From assembly GCF_022532105.1 (NCBI RefSeq), contig NZ_CP092832.1, positions 496,001 through 560,000 of the forward strand: a DNA stretch of 64,000 bases, read 5' to 3'. The notes under the pieces are model-generated. The model had not been told where the DNA came from. It saw only the letters and a program-made list of their open reading frames with translations, and did not search any database. Shown here one piece after another: positions 24,204 through 34,073 of this stretch; position 1 is the first letter of the stretch; each line of letters opens with the position of its first letter. The translations under genes and the position numbers were made by a program. The DNA comes from Flavobacterium sp. HJ-32-4. GTDB lineage: Bacteria; Bacteroidota; Bacteroidia; Flavobacteriales; Flavobacteriaceae.

Positions 24204-26084
24204 TTATTTCTTCACGATGAGGAACTCGCTTCGGCGGTTCATCGCGTGTTGTTCTTCGGTGCAGGCCTCTTTGCAGTCGACCTTCGGCTCGCTCTCGCCA
24301 TAGCCCTTGCCCGAGATGCGGTCTTTGGAGATGCCTTTCGAGATGACATACGCCACCGTGGACTTGGCACGACGGTCGGAGAGGTCGAGGTTATATTTGT
24401 CGGAACCGCGGTTGTCGGTGTGCGACTTGACCAGTATCACCATGTTCGGGTTGTTATTCAACACCTGTACGAGCTTGTCAAGTTCGAAAGCGCCCTGCGG
24501 GGTGATGTTGCTCTTGTTGTACTCGAAGAAGATGTCTTTGAGGATGATTTCGGTTTCGGTCACGATCACATCGATCGGGTTCAATGCCGCCGGTACCTCT
24601 ACCTTGCCGCCCTTGTTCTTGTCGATACCAAAGGTGCCGCTCTCAAAGCCGTCTTTCATCGCCTGGACGGTGTAGGACTTGTTACACTCTACCGTATAGA
24701 CCACCGCCCCGTTCGAGTCGGAGTTGCGCGTCTCAATCACGTTCTTCTTATCGTCGAGGATTGCCACGCGAGCTCCATCGATCGGTTGGCCTGTCTTGGC
24801 GTTGGTGACCATAACCGTGGCCTCTACGCTACATATTGGGTCGGCGATGTAGAGATCGTCACTACCCGAACGGTTCGAGGCCAAAAAGCCAATGTTCTGG
24901 GCCGTGTTGAAGCTGAAGGAGAAGTCGTCTTTCTCACTGTTGACCGGCTTGCCTAAATTGGTCGCCTCGGCCGGTTTCTTGGTATCGAAGACAAAGATGT
25001 CGAGTCCGCCAAGGCCCGGTTTGCCGTTTGAGGCGTAATACAGCAGTCCTTCGTCGGTAATCGATGGGAAGTTCTCCGAGCCTTCGGTGTTGACCATCTT
25101 GCCCAGGTTCTCCGGTGTGCCGTAGGTGTCGCCGTTGATGGATACCTTCCAGATATCAGAGCCTCCGAAGCCACCTGGCATATCCGATGAGAAGTACAGC
25201 GTCTTGCCGTCTTTGGAAAGGCTTGGGTTGCCGGTAGAGTACTCCTTGTTGTTGAAAGGTACTTCCTTGACATTGCCCCAGCCGTCGCCGGTCTTGGTGG
25301 CTTTGTAGATGTAGACCTGTCCGCGGTTAAGCTTCGCGTTCTTTACCTTTCTGTCCTTTACGTATTCCTTTTCCTTGAAGCTCTCCGAGGAGAAGTACAT
25401 CGTCTTGCCATCGGCGCTTATCGTAGCCGGGCCGTCGTGCCACTTGCTGTTGATACCCGTAATAGGGGTAGGTTCTGCATAGCTGCCATCGGCGTTGCGA
25501 ACCGCCTGGTACATATCCAGATACGGCTCATCGTTCCAACCATAGGTCTTGCGCGACTTGTTGCGGGCCGAGGTGAAGTAAAGGAAGTTGTCATTGGAGA
25601 GCACAGGGCCAAAGTCTGACTCCGGGCTGTTGATGGCCATTGTCTTTACGTTGAAGGCCTTGCTCTTGTCAAGAAGCTTGGGAAGGTAGTCCGGGTTCTT
25701 CATGAACTCCACCGCACGTTGGTCCGAGGGGGCCATCGAGGCGAACTTCTTCATCCATTTGTTGGCCTCTTCATACTTGCCGTTCATCTTCAGCATCTGG
25801 GCATACTTAAAGTACGTCTCAGCATCCTGGGGCTCGTTGATGATACGGGCATACCACTTGGCTGCTTCCTTCGGGTTGAACATATTGTAGTAGGCTTCGG
25901 CCAGTTGCTTGTACACATAGCTGCTCCCCTTCTTCTTCTCTACCAACGATTCGTATTCCTTGGCGGCATCCACATACTCCAATCGACGGAAGAGCTTATC
26001 GGCCGTCTCAGTGTCTCTGTTCTGTGCCTGCACCGAGAATGCGGCAGCTAACACAAAACTGAATATAAGTGCTGTTTTTTTCAT
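24204..26084 (-). CDS. OmpA-family protein of PorE-like architecture
   Basis: A 626-residue protein with signal peptide MKKTALIFSFVLAAAFSVQAQ. It has TPR-like helices (about 25-135) and a PD40/beta-propeller region with repeated DGKTMYFSS and DGKTLYFSSD units (about 170-430). A CarboxypepD-like beta sandwich (about 440-515) follows, then a C-terminal OmpA peptidoglycan-binding domain (IFFEYNKSNITPQG ... SHTDNRGSDKYNLDLSDRRA). PorE of the T9SS has this order. It is the last gene of the adhesin-SprF unit, 19 nt after sprF, and would anchor the complex to peptidoglycan. Copies next to adhesins are paralogues of the core gene, so it is not named porE. The start is 26084. Confidence 0.88.
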   Translation of the reverse strand: MKKTALIFSFVLAAAFSVQAQNRDTETADKLFRRLEYVDAAKEYESLVEKKKGSSYVYKQLAEAYYNMFNPKEAAKWYARIINEPQDAETYFKYAQMLKMNGKYEEANKWMKKFASMAPSDQRAVEFMKNPDYLPKLLDKSKAFNVKTMAINSPESDFGPVLSNDNFLYFTSARNKSRKTYGWNDEPYLDMYQAVRNADGSYAEPTPITGINSKWHDGPATISADGKTMYFSSESFKEKEYVKDRKVKNAKLNRGQVYIYKATKTGDGWGNVKEVPFNNKEYSTGNPSLSKDGKTLYFSSDMPGGFGGSDIWKVSINGDTYGTPENLGKMVNTEGSENFPSITDEGLLYYASNGKPGLGGLDIFVFDTKKPAEATNLGKPVNSEKDDFSFSFNTAQNIGFLASNRSGSDDLYIADPICSVEATVMVTNAKTGQPIDGARVAILDDKKNVIETRNSDSNGAVVYTVECNKSYTVQAMKDGFESGTFGIDKNKGGKVEVPAALNPIDVIVTETEIILKDIFFEYNKSNITPQGAFELDKLVQVLNNNPNMVILVKSHTDNRGSDKYNLDLSDRRAKSTVAYVISKGISKDRISGKGYGESEPKVDCKEACTEEQHAMNRRSEFLIVKK

Positions 26085-26103
26085 TGTCGTGTTCAGGTTT
26101 ATG

Positions 26104-27027
26104 TTAGAAAAAACGTGGTGAACGTGATACCTTCTTCGGGAAGTCAAGATCGAACAAAAGGATGATCTCGTGCGAAGACGTGGTAACGGTCTTGATATCC
26201 GAGATCACATGGTCATAGGCATAACCGATGCGGATGTTCGGGTTGATCGCATAGTTCACCAATCCACCAAAGCTGTCATCTACACGGTAGGTGGCACCGA
26301 TTTCAAACTTCTCATTGAAGAGGAAGTTGGTCGAGACATCCACCGACGTAGGGGCATCAAAGGCACCTTTCCACATCGCAAAGGGCTTGAACTTAACCGT
26401 CGAACTCAGGTTGAAGACATAACCTCCGGTAAGGAAGAAGTGCCGCGTCTCGCTGCCGAACTTCCGCCCGTTGTAGTCCAGTTGGGTCGCCTTGAGCATG
26501 TTCGGTACCGAAAAGGCCAGGTAGTAATGGTCGGTGTAGTAGAACAAACCCCCACCGATGTTCAAATACACATTGTTGGTGTTCTCCTGGAAGGCGTCAT
26601 CGCTCGGGTCGGGAAGGTTCCCGTTGTTGATGTCGCTGTATAGACCGATCCGCTGGAAGGTAGCGCCCGCCTTCAGACCAAAGGCCAGGCGGTGCTCACC
26701 GTTCAAACGAAGGGTGTAGGAGAAGTCACCATAGGCGTTCTGCTCCTCTACAGGACCGATCTTATCCGATATCACCGAAAGACCCAAACCTACGTTCCTG
26801 CCAACAGGCAACGAACCTGAAAAGGTAGCCGTCTCAGGGGCACCGTCCAAATTAACCCACTGCTTGCGGTAGAGAAGACCCATCGAGAGATGGTCTTTCG
26901 AGCCCGCATACGCCGGGTTCATAACGTTCATATTATACATATACTGCGTATAGTGTGGATCCTGCTGCGCATAGAGACCCGTAGCACCCAGCAAAACGGC
27001 TAACGCCGCCAAATATAGTTTCTTCAT
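26104..27027 (-). CDS. PorP/SprF-family T9SS outer-membrane protein
   Basis: A 307-residue protein with signal peptide MKKLYLAALAVLLGATGLYA. DPHYTQYMYNMNVMNPAYAGSK at the mature N-terminus is the hallmark of this family. The remainder is an outer-membrane beta barrel with alternating aromatic strands (LSMGLLYRKQWVNL, YGDFSYTLRLNG). SprF-type proteins are needed for secretion or surface attachment of adhesins with type B C-terminal domains, and the gene lies 55 bp downstream of just such an adhesin. The sequence therefore supports a dedicated partner role. Confidence 0.92.
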   Translation of the reverse strand: MKKLYLAALAVLLGATGLYAQQDPHYTQYMYNMNVMNPAYAGSKDHLSMGLLYRKQWVNLDGAPETATFSGSLPVGRNVGLGLSVISDKIGPVEEQNAYGDFSYTLRLNGEHRLAFGLKAGATFQRIGLYSDINNGNLPDPSDDAFQENTNNVYLNIGGGLFYYTDHYYLAFSVPNMLKATQLDYNGRKFGSETRHFFLTGGYVFNLSSTVKFKPFAMWKGAFDAPTSVDVSTNFLFNEKFEIGATYRVDDSFGGLVNYAINPNIRIGYAYDHVISDIKTVTTSSHEIILLFDLDFPKKVSRSPRFF

Positions 27028-27082
27028 CTGTATGGTAATTTATAGCCTGCCCCGAAGGGCAGGCCTGAATTTAGGTTGCCGT

Positions 27083-30000
27083 TTATCTGTTGATGTAAAT
27101 CCAGCCCGTCAGCTGGTCGCCTTCCGCCGTCTCTATAACATAAAAATACGTAGCCGAAGGAAGCGTCTCGCCCCCAGCAGAATGACCATCCCACTGGTTG
27201 GTGTAGTTCAAATACTCATACACCTGGGTGCCGTAACGATTGAAAATCGTCAACTTCTTGACGTTATAACCACTCAGATCAAACGTGTCGTTCTTACCAT
27301 CCCCGTTCGGAGAAATACCACGCTGGATGCCGCAGGCGATGAAATTCTCGGTAATCGGTTGCACCGATTTACATCCGTCAGGGGTTGTTACAGTAACTGT
27401 GTACGTTCCTCCTTCCGTTACCTTGATAATCCATGGTTCGATACCCGGTTGGAACGGTGCGGTGCCCGTCCACTCAAATGTGGCAGTAGCCGGATCAAAT
27501 GAGTTGTTCACCGGAATGGCCCGAATCAGGAACACATTGTTCTCACAACTGTTGTCGCTTCCAATGGTTACGGTCGTGTTGTTCTCGCCGACGTTAACCG
27601 GGAATGGTCCTGCCTGACAGCCCAAACGCTCGATGGTCAACTGATAGGTTCCTACCTGATCGGCACTGATCGTGGCGCCCGTGGCGGTTGTCCCATCTGG
27701 TCGAGACCACGTGAAGCTCACCAGCGGATCGTTGATGTCGAAATTATTGGCTGTGAATGAAACCAATACACTCTGGTTGTCGCATATCGTATACGGCTCT
27801 CCGACAAACGATACCGTGTAGTCTATAGCGCCCTCCGCGATCGCAAATGGTTGCGGTGTAGACGGACATCCATAAATATCCACGCTTACCGTATAATCGC
27901 CCGCTTCGTCAACCGGCAATATACCGGTTGTGTTGGTGACATCGCCACCGTTTGGACGTGTGAACGTATACGTGATCGTAGCTCCGGCAGGTGGATTGGT
28001 CACGCTAGCGGTCACCGTGCCGGTTTCATCCGGACACAGCGGTGTGTTACCTGTAACACTTACGGCCCATGCCGGCGTCGACGCCCCTACCGTAAATGGA
28101 TAATCCGTGTCGCATCCTAAGATGTTTACGTTCACATTGTAATTACCAGGACCCGTAATGACAAACGAGTTACTGGCACTCACCACAGGTGTACCTCCCG
28201 GCGTCGTGTAGGTGTATTGTACCGGATCGCCGTTCGTGTTATTACTAATGCTTACCGTGATGGTAGCCGATTCAGACGGACAAAGGGTTGCAGGCGCATT
28301 AACGGATACTGCCCACTCGTCTGTATTCTCTATAACGTCGAATGTCTGGGTCGTGGTACAGCCCTCATTGTTGACCAATACCGAGTACGAGCCGTAGCCC
28401 GCTGCACCTACTACCGTAATGGACTGGCCTGTATCGAGAAGTGTGCCGGAAGGGCCTGTCCAAACATACGTCACTAATGTCGGGTCGAAATTACCCGCAA
28501 CCGGCTGCACCGTAAGCGTTGTCGACTCGTCTGGACAAATCGCCAATTTTCCGTCAATTGTAAACTGCGGCGTCAGGTCCTGTACGGTCAGGGTAAACGA
28601 TATCAACTGTTTACATTCTGTAGCGGTGTTAGAGACACGCACCCAGATTACCTGTCCGTTAGTGCCTGAAAAAGCTGCCGGGTCATCAATATCGGTAACG
28701 TTTTCACTTGCGTGTTCCTCTGTCAGGAAGTAACCAATCGTATGAGTACCCGGAGTGAACGGCGCCATGATGTTATCTGTGTTCACTGTAAGGTCGAACA
28801 AAGCGGAGCTGGAAGCCGTACAGATTACCAGGTCGTCAGGTGTTCCTGGCAATGCGTCCTGGTAGTACTCGATGGTTACGGTGTCGGTTGCGCTACAAGT
28901 GGTATTATTGAACTGGGCCTTTACGGTATAGTCCCCAGCCTCTGTCACGGTAAGATTGGGTTGGGTTTCGCCCGTAATCAGTTCGGTTCCATTATACCAC
29001 TCAAAGGTATACTGTGCCGGATCCAATCCGCTTTGGATGGTATACTCATCCCCCACACAAATCGCGTTGCCGTTTTCTACCGTAAGGTCAAGACCTAAAT
29101 CAACATTTCCAATCTGAAAGTCCTGAATAAATACGGCAGAATCGAATGCCGTATCGAAACCTCCGAATCCCCCGTCATCCCCTAGTACAATTTTCATATG
29201 GTACAATACGCCGGGGGTTACATTAGCTTCTGCAATCATCTTCTTTGTGATACCACGGAAATCCGTCATAGAAACAATAGTGGGCGTACCTCCCGGCAGA
29301 AAATCGTCGTACAAATGATCAAACCAATCAATATTTTCCGACGAGCAGCTATTATTGAAAATATTATCCCTGACGGTAAATGTACAGACAGGATCATCCG
29401 TTCCTGGAACCACTGCCATGTTGATCGTCTCGCCAGTTACCGTATTGGTAAGAAAGAACGCGAAGAAATCACTAAAACTACACTGGAAGGTGCCGTATTC
29501 ATCGGAAGCGAAGATGAAGTCGAAGAAAATGTAATCGGTAATCGGAGTAAAGTCGAACTCGAGTCTGGCGACATTCGAACTAATTCCACCATCCGGATCT
29601 ACCTCGTTAATCAGCGCGGTGAGATCGGCATCCGCCGGATTTCCATTATCAAAACTTTGGGTACCCGTTTCAGGCCCTGGGGCGTCTAAAACATTCCCTG
29701 AAGTTAGGATGATACCCTCTGCTAAGGCGAAATCAGAGTTGGCTTTGCTGAAATATCCTACCCCTGCCGGAGATGACGTAATATTTGAAATCAAGGCGCA
29801 GTCGGAATCAATAAAAACTTCTTCCACTAGTTCCGTGATTGTATAGTCTGTTACACTCGTATAAATAGGGGGAGGAACGTTTCCTATACAAATATCGAAC
29901 AGGATGTCCTGTAACGTGTTCTCCTCCGACCATAGTCTTATAAAATAGACTGCGCCTTCCGTTGTGTTGTTAAGCACTGCCTGATTTTCCGTAAAACATC

Positions 30001-33000
30001 CCAGGGAAGTAAGAGTGCTACAATCCGTGGTCGTTGAAAACACCTGGAAGTTGACATTTGTGGAAGTACCCTGTATATTCTCTAAAGTAATAATCTGCTT
30101 GGCACCGTTTGCCGTAAACTGGAACCATACATCATCATCCTCAGAACCCGCGCAACCATTTGTAAACCCACCTGTCGAAGCGGTTGCGCCTGTGACCGTT
30201 CCCGGTGTAGTAGTTACACATTCAAAACTCGGGTTAACGGCAGCGACGATGGCAGTGCTGCAGTCGTCATTGGTTATGTCCGGTGGCGTAGTAATACAAA
30301 GATCGAACGTCGTCAGGGCGTTGGCCTGTGTGTTGGCATTACTGTAGACACGGATGTAGTAGACATTATTAGGGATAAGTCCGTTAGCGATACTCACGTT
30401 CGGTGTTGAACAATACAATTGCGTCATAGTTGAACAGTCCGGCCCGGTCAGCGCATATACGGTGTGGTTGACGTCGCCGCCGCCGCCTACTACATTGCTA
30501 AGGGTAATGATGTGGATATCATTCGTAGCCGTAAACATATACCATACGTCGTCATCCTCTTGTCCAGGACAACCCACCGGCTGAGACGACTGGGTGGCGC
30601 CCACCGTACTGCCCGACACATCGTCGACGCATTGACGTGTAGGATTGACCGGTACGTTGATAGCCGCCGTACACTCGTCGTTCACAGGTTTGGTGGTGAA
30701 AGTTTTTGGATTAAGTATCGTCCAGGTACTGACATCCGAACCCGAGCATATAGCGCGCACATAATAGATGTAGTTCGTTCCCGGAAGCAGACCTGTTGCC
30801 GTAAATGGTAGTGGCGCATTCGCTACATAATAGTTGTCAGTGGTGTTGGTCGGATCGGCCAAAGGCTGTCCGTTCACCGGGAGAGGCCCTCCAACCGGCA
30901 CCACATATACTTCCCATTGAGTCTCCGAGCCACCCGGCGTCCAGGTGAGTTCGGCCGTGGTTTGGGTAGTGGCCGCGATGTTTAGGTTGAGCGCCGTGGG
31001 CTTCGGACACGTCGGCGGATCACATTCCGTTACCGAGTTCCAAATTACAGTTCCGGGTGTTCCGGTTCCGGGCGCATAGGTATAGATAATATCCGTGAAC
31101 GGATTCTGTACTGTAAATCCAATTTCATCCGGCGCAGTTCCGGCAGTTTGCCAAAATACGTCGAATGGAATGTCGTCGCAAAGCGAAATATTTACCGTTG
31201 TGGGACCGGCGCCGTTTATGGTACCCCCTATCAGCGGTGTGATTGGAATGCCATTCTGTCGAACTTGAAGGCGTGCGCCGTTCCATCCGTTGGCACCTAA
31301 ATCGGTCAAAACGAATTTGTAAGTACACTTGTCCGCAGCGTCGCAGGTGATGGTGTTGAAAATAATCGGGCCAGCCCACGTACTCTTATCATCACCCGGA
31401 CATACGGTACGGATATAGTAATAATAAATCGTAGCCTGAGTCAGGCCTCCAATATTAAATGTATAAGGTCCTGGAGGTGCTCCGACCTGCGCAGCACTTA
31501 CCGGATAGATGGTGCCCTCGGCAGGGTTCACACCCGGAGGTGCCGGTGCATTCGGCCATCCTGGAATAATCAGGATCTCCCATTGCGAATCGGTTGGTGT
31601 TCCCGGTGTCCATCCAAAATCAGCCGAGTTCAGTGTGATATTGGTAACCGTCGGAGTGGTTGGTTTCGGACAGGTGGGAAGCGTTGTAAAGTTGGTACAA
31701 ACCCAATCCGGCGTTGTGAAGTCGCATTGTACGCGAACACAGACCTGATAAGGGGTATCGGGCGTCAGCGGCACAATTGTCGTAAACGGATTGGACGTAA
31801 TGTCATCGTACGTTGGTACGGTTGCATCGTCAGGTGCCGGTCCACCGCCTGGCCCGACGAAAATATCCCATGTATCGGTTCCTGGCGCACTCCAGTTGAT
31901 TTGAGCGCCATTGGTGGTGATATTGCTAACCGTTAGGTTGAGAGGGAAAGTATCACAGGTAGTCGCCGAGCACGTAGCGCTTGTCACACCGGAATATACC
32001 GTTTGGTTGACTCCGCTCACACCTGCCGGCTTCAGGAAGATGGCCTGCCCAGCCGAGTTCAGGATGGTCAGGATACACTGCTGCGGTTGCGTTCCCGCTG
32101 TGTTCCAGAAAACGCTGAACGGCTGGCCCGGACAAAGTTGAACCGCTACGTCCACAGGTCCTGCGCCCGCATTGTACGTAGAGCCGATAGTGGCTAACAC
32201 CGCGTTGTTCTGTATGATTTGCATCCTTGCGCCGTTCCAGCCGTTATTGGCCGAGTCGGTCATACGGAAGGTATAGGTACATTTATCAGCATCGTTACAA
32301 AGAGGCGTCGTAAAAGGAAATGGCCCATACCAGATAGACGTATTTCCGCTGCCGTCAGGGCAAATTCCCTGCACCCAAAATTCGTAGGCTACACCTCCGG
32401 TAAGACCAGAAACCGGGAAGTTCGTGTTCGTGTTGGCAACAACGCCCCCACCTGTCGGAACCGGTGAAGAGGCAGGTTGTGTGACGACATTCCACGAGGT
32501 GTAGGCACCTAACGCCGTCGCACCCGCAGCCCATGATAATTCGGCGGAATTCGACGTTATAGCACCAGCAGTACCACCTGAGATAGGAGTAGTCGTGGCG
32601 CAGGAAACACACTGCAGCACAAGATCGTATGCTACGTTGGTAACGGCTGCAGTCGAAGAGATAACTATATAATACGTAGTGCCGGCTGTCACATCAAAAT
32701 TGAAGGTGCGGGGAGTTCCATTATTATTCGCGGCACCCGCTATACAATTCACACCGATGTTGGCACAACTGGAGTATACGAATATACCCGAGTTATTCTG
32801 AACCGGATCCATCCAAAGGTTGATCGTACCGTTTGAGGTGGCCGTATAGGAATAAACCACTTCAGGCCCCGCCATGTAATTGGTAGTCGCAGGCACGGCT
32901 CCACAGAGCGATCCGGCTGCGGGCGACTGGATGGTATCGAAATCGTCGCCGTAGTCCTGCGTGCTGCCCGAAAACTGGGCTGGGCACGTAGTAATGGGAA

Positions 33001-33868
33001 TTGGGCAGTCACAAAGCGATCCCGCTGGGATGGTGGTAAAATTGAGAGGCCCTACCCATCCGCTGAAATTATTGTCGCCGCAATCGGTACGCACGTAAAT
33101 AGAATACACGGTGCTGGGCGACAACGTCGTAGGTGTGTAGGTTGTGCCCGTTACCGATACTGCCAATGCATCATTTATTGGATTGCCTTCCGGGATCACC
33201 AACACCTGGAAATTATTTTGTCCGGCAGGTGCCGTCCATCCGATAGGTGCGCCGGAACACGAGGCGGCACCTACCGTAATATCCGTCACAGGTTGGCACT
33301 GCTGCACAAGGTTGACGTTGTCGATGAGGAAACGCTCACCGGTACGCGCCGGTGTAGGTTGCGTATACTCGCGGACGAAGGCGATATAAACCTGTTGACC
33401 GAAAAACACGCTGTTGAATTCGACCGTACGAAGATCGCAATCTGTCACATCACCGTCATCAAAGTCGTTTAGCTCCGCTTCGGTCCAGGACTTAGCAAGT
33501 TGGTAGGATGCGTAATCGGTTTGAGCCCCGGTGGTAATCATCACCCGAAACTTTGTATTTGAATCACCGATTTGGAATTGGCGCACGAGAAAACGGAGTT
33601 GTCCGTCAGTCGGCATTGTCACCTGATTGGTAATCAACCAGTCTTGTTCGGTATTACCCAGGCCAATATTTTCATTATTGATGTAGGCACCTTTTGTGCC
33701 GCTGCAGGCTGTAATAGCGGCGGGAGACCACTCCCATGCGAATGAGGCTCCCACTACGCTGCTGGTGGTCCAACCCGTGGGCGGGAACGCACTTTCAAAG
33801 TCTTCGTTGAGCTGGGCGTAGTTGACACAACTCCACAGCATCAGCAGCAATAAAGTAATTTTTTTCAT
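27083..33868 (-). CDS. Giant modular adhesin with T9SS type B sorting domain
   Basis: A 2261-residue surface protein. Signal peptide MKKITLLLLMLWSCVNYAQ; a cleaved-adhesin/MAM-like jelly roll (about 20-190); then fibronectin type III modules alternating with two copies of a DKCTY..GWNGA module and two copies of a NDxC..DDVW module. A choice-of-anchor L domain lies near 1340-1590 (EGIILTSGNVLDAPG, FASDEYGTFQCSFSDFFAF). PKD/Ig-like domains follow, and a type B CTD starts near 2182 (ISPNGDGKNDTF ... LTIFNRYG ... YFYVIET ... GWIYINR). Codon use looks like its neighbours. The likely role is attachment or gliding. The longer start at 33940 would precede the signal peptide. Confidence 0.93.
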   Translation of the reverse strand: MKKITLLLLMLWSCVNYAQLNEDFESAFPPTGWTTSSVVGASFAWEWSPAAITACSGTKGAYINNENIGLGNTEQDWLITNQVTMPTDGQLRFLVRQFQIGDSNTKFRVMITTGAQTDYASYQLAKSWTEAELNDFDDGDVTDCDLRTVEFNSVFFGQQVYIAFVREYTQPTPARTGERFLIDNVNLVQQCQPVTDITVGAASCSGAPIGWTAPAGQNNFQVLVIPEGNPINDALAVSVTGTTYTPTTLSPSTVYSIYVRTDCGDNNFSGWVGPLNFTTIPAGSLCDCPIPITTCPAQFSGSTQDYGDDFDTIQSPAAGSLCGAVPATTNYMAGPEVVYSYTATSNGTINLWMDPVQNNSGIFVYSSCANIGVNCIAGAANNNGTPRTFNFDVTAGTTYYIVISSTAAVTNVAYDLVLQCVSCATTTPISGGTAGAITSNSAELSWAAGATALGAYTSWNVVTQPASSPVPTGGGVVANTNTNFPVSGLTGGVAYEFWVQGICPDGSGNTSIWYGPFPFTTPLCNDADKCTYTFRMTDSANNGWNGARMQIIQNNAVLATIGSTYNAGAGPVDVAVQLCPGQPFSVFWNTAGTQPQQCILTILNSAGQAIFLKPAGVSGVNQTVYSGVTSATCSATTCDTFPLNLTVSNITTNGAQINWSAPGTDTWDIFVGPGGGPAPDDATVPTYDDITSNPFTTIVPLTPDTPYQVCVRVQCDFTTPDWVCTNFTTLPTCPKPTTPTVTNITLNSADFGWTPGTPTDSQWEILIIPGWPNAPAPPGVNPAEGTIYPVSAAQVGAPPGPYTFNIGGLTQATIYYYYIRTVCPGDDKSTWAGPIIFNTITCDAADKCTYKFVLTDLGANGWNGARLQVRQNGIPITPLIGGTINGAGPTTVNISLCDDIPFDVFWQTAGTAPDEIGFTVQNPFTDIIYTYAPGTGTPGTVIWNSVTECDPPTCPKPTALNLNIAATTQTTAELTWTPGGSETQWEVYVVPVGGPLPVNGQPLADPTNTTDNYYVANAPLPFTATGLLPGTNYIYYVRAICSGSDVSTWTILNPKTFTTKPVNDECTAAINVPVNPTRQCVDDVSGSTVGATQSSQPVGCPGQEDDDVWYMFTATNDIHIITLSNVVGGGGDVNHTVYALTGPDCSTMTQLYCSTPNVSIANGLIPNNVYYIRVYSNANTQANALTTFDLCITTPPDITNDDCSTAIVAAVNPSFECVTTTPGTVTGATASTGGFTNGCAGSEDDDVWFQFTANGAKQIITLENIQGTSTNVNFQVFSTTTDCSTLTSLGCFTENQAVLNNTTEGAVYFIRLWSEENTLQDILFDICIGNVPPPIYTSVTDYTITELVEEVFIDSDCALISNITSSPAGVGYFSKANSDFALAEGIILTSGNVLDAPGPETGTQSFDNGNPADADLTALINEVDPDGGISSNVARLEFDFTPITDYIFFDFIFASDEYGTFQCSFSDFFAFFLTNTVTGETINMAVVPGTDDPVCTFTVRDNIFNNSCSSENIDWFDHLYDDFLPGGTPTIVSMTDFRGITKKMIAEANVTPGVLYHMKIVLGDDGGFGGFDTAFDSAVFIQDFQIGNVDLGLDLTVENGNAICVGDEYTIQSGLDPAQYTFEWYNGTELITGETQPNLTVTEAGDYTVKAQFNNTTCSATDTVTIEYYQDALPGTPDDLVICTASSSALFDLTVNTDNIMAPFTPGTHTIGYFLTEEHASENVTDIDDPAAFSGTNGQVIWVRVSNTATECKQLISFTLTVQDLTPQFTIDGKLAICPDESTTLTVQPVAGNFDPTLVTYVWTGPSGTLLDTGQSITVVGAAGYGSYSVLVNNEGCTTTQTFDVIENTDEWAVSVNAPATLCPSESATITVSISNNTNGDPVQYTYTTPGGTPVVSASNSFVITGPGNYNVNVNILGCDTDYPFTVGASTPAWAVSVTGNTPLCPDETGTVTASVTNPPAGATITYTFTRPNGGDVTNTTGILPVDEAGDYTVSVDIYGCPSTPQPFAIAEGAIDYTVSFVGEPYTICDNQSVLVSFTANNFDINDPLVSFTWSRPDGTTATGATISADQVGTYQLTIERLGCQAGPFPVNVGENNTTVTIGSDNSCENNVFLIRAIPVNNSFDPATATFEWTGTAPFQPGIEPWIIKVTEGGTYTVTVTTPDGCKSVQPITENFIACGIQRGISPNGDGKNDTFDLSGYNVKKLTIFNRYGTQVYEYLNYTNQWDGHSAGGETLPSATYFYVIETAEGDQLTGWIYINR

Positions 33869-33918
33869 GCAATTGAGGTTTAAAAATGGTAATCCTTTGT
33901 CAAAAAAAGGTATAGTTT

Positions 33919-33926
33919 CAAAAATA
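33919..33926 (-). promoter_or_regulatory. -7 promoter element for the adhesin-sprF-ompA unit
   Basis: TATTTTTG on the minus strand, 50 nt before the ATG at 33868. The surrounding 33869-34073 interval is AT-rich and otherwise empty. Confidence 0.5.
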
Positions 33927-34059
33927 AGGAATTTTGCCAAGAAAATCTTAATCTTTGGTTATTTCACAAAATGTGTAAAATTGCGATTTTATGTAACATT
34001 TCGCTAAAAAGCCGCGATTTCGTTACAAATCCCAACCTTTCCTCTCTTCGTATTTTTAT

Positions 34060-34067
34060 TATCTTTG
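34060..34067 (+). promoter_or_regulatory. -7 promoter element nearly touching the lpxH start
   Basis: TATCTTTG ends only 6 nt before the ATG at 34074. Transcription would begin at or next to the start codon, which suggests a leaderless or near-leaderless message. Confidence 0.5.
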
Positions 34068-34073
34068 ACGGCA

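Noticed and set aside
24174-24956. Open frame of 260 codons antisense to the OmpA gene
   Set aside because: Overlaps the conserved OmpA and CarboxypepD-like parts of the real gene, with no own promoter.
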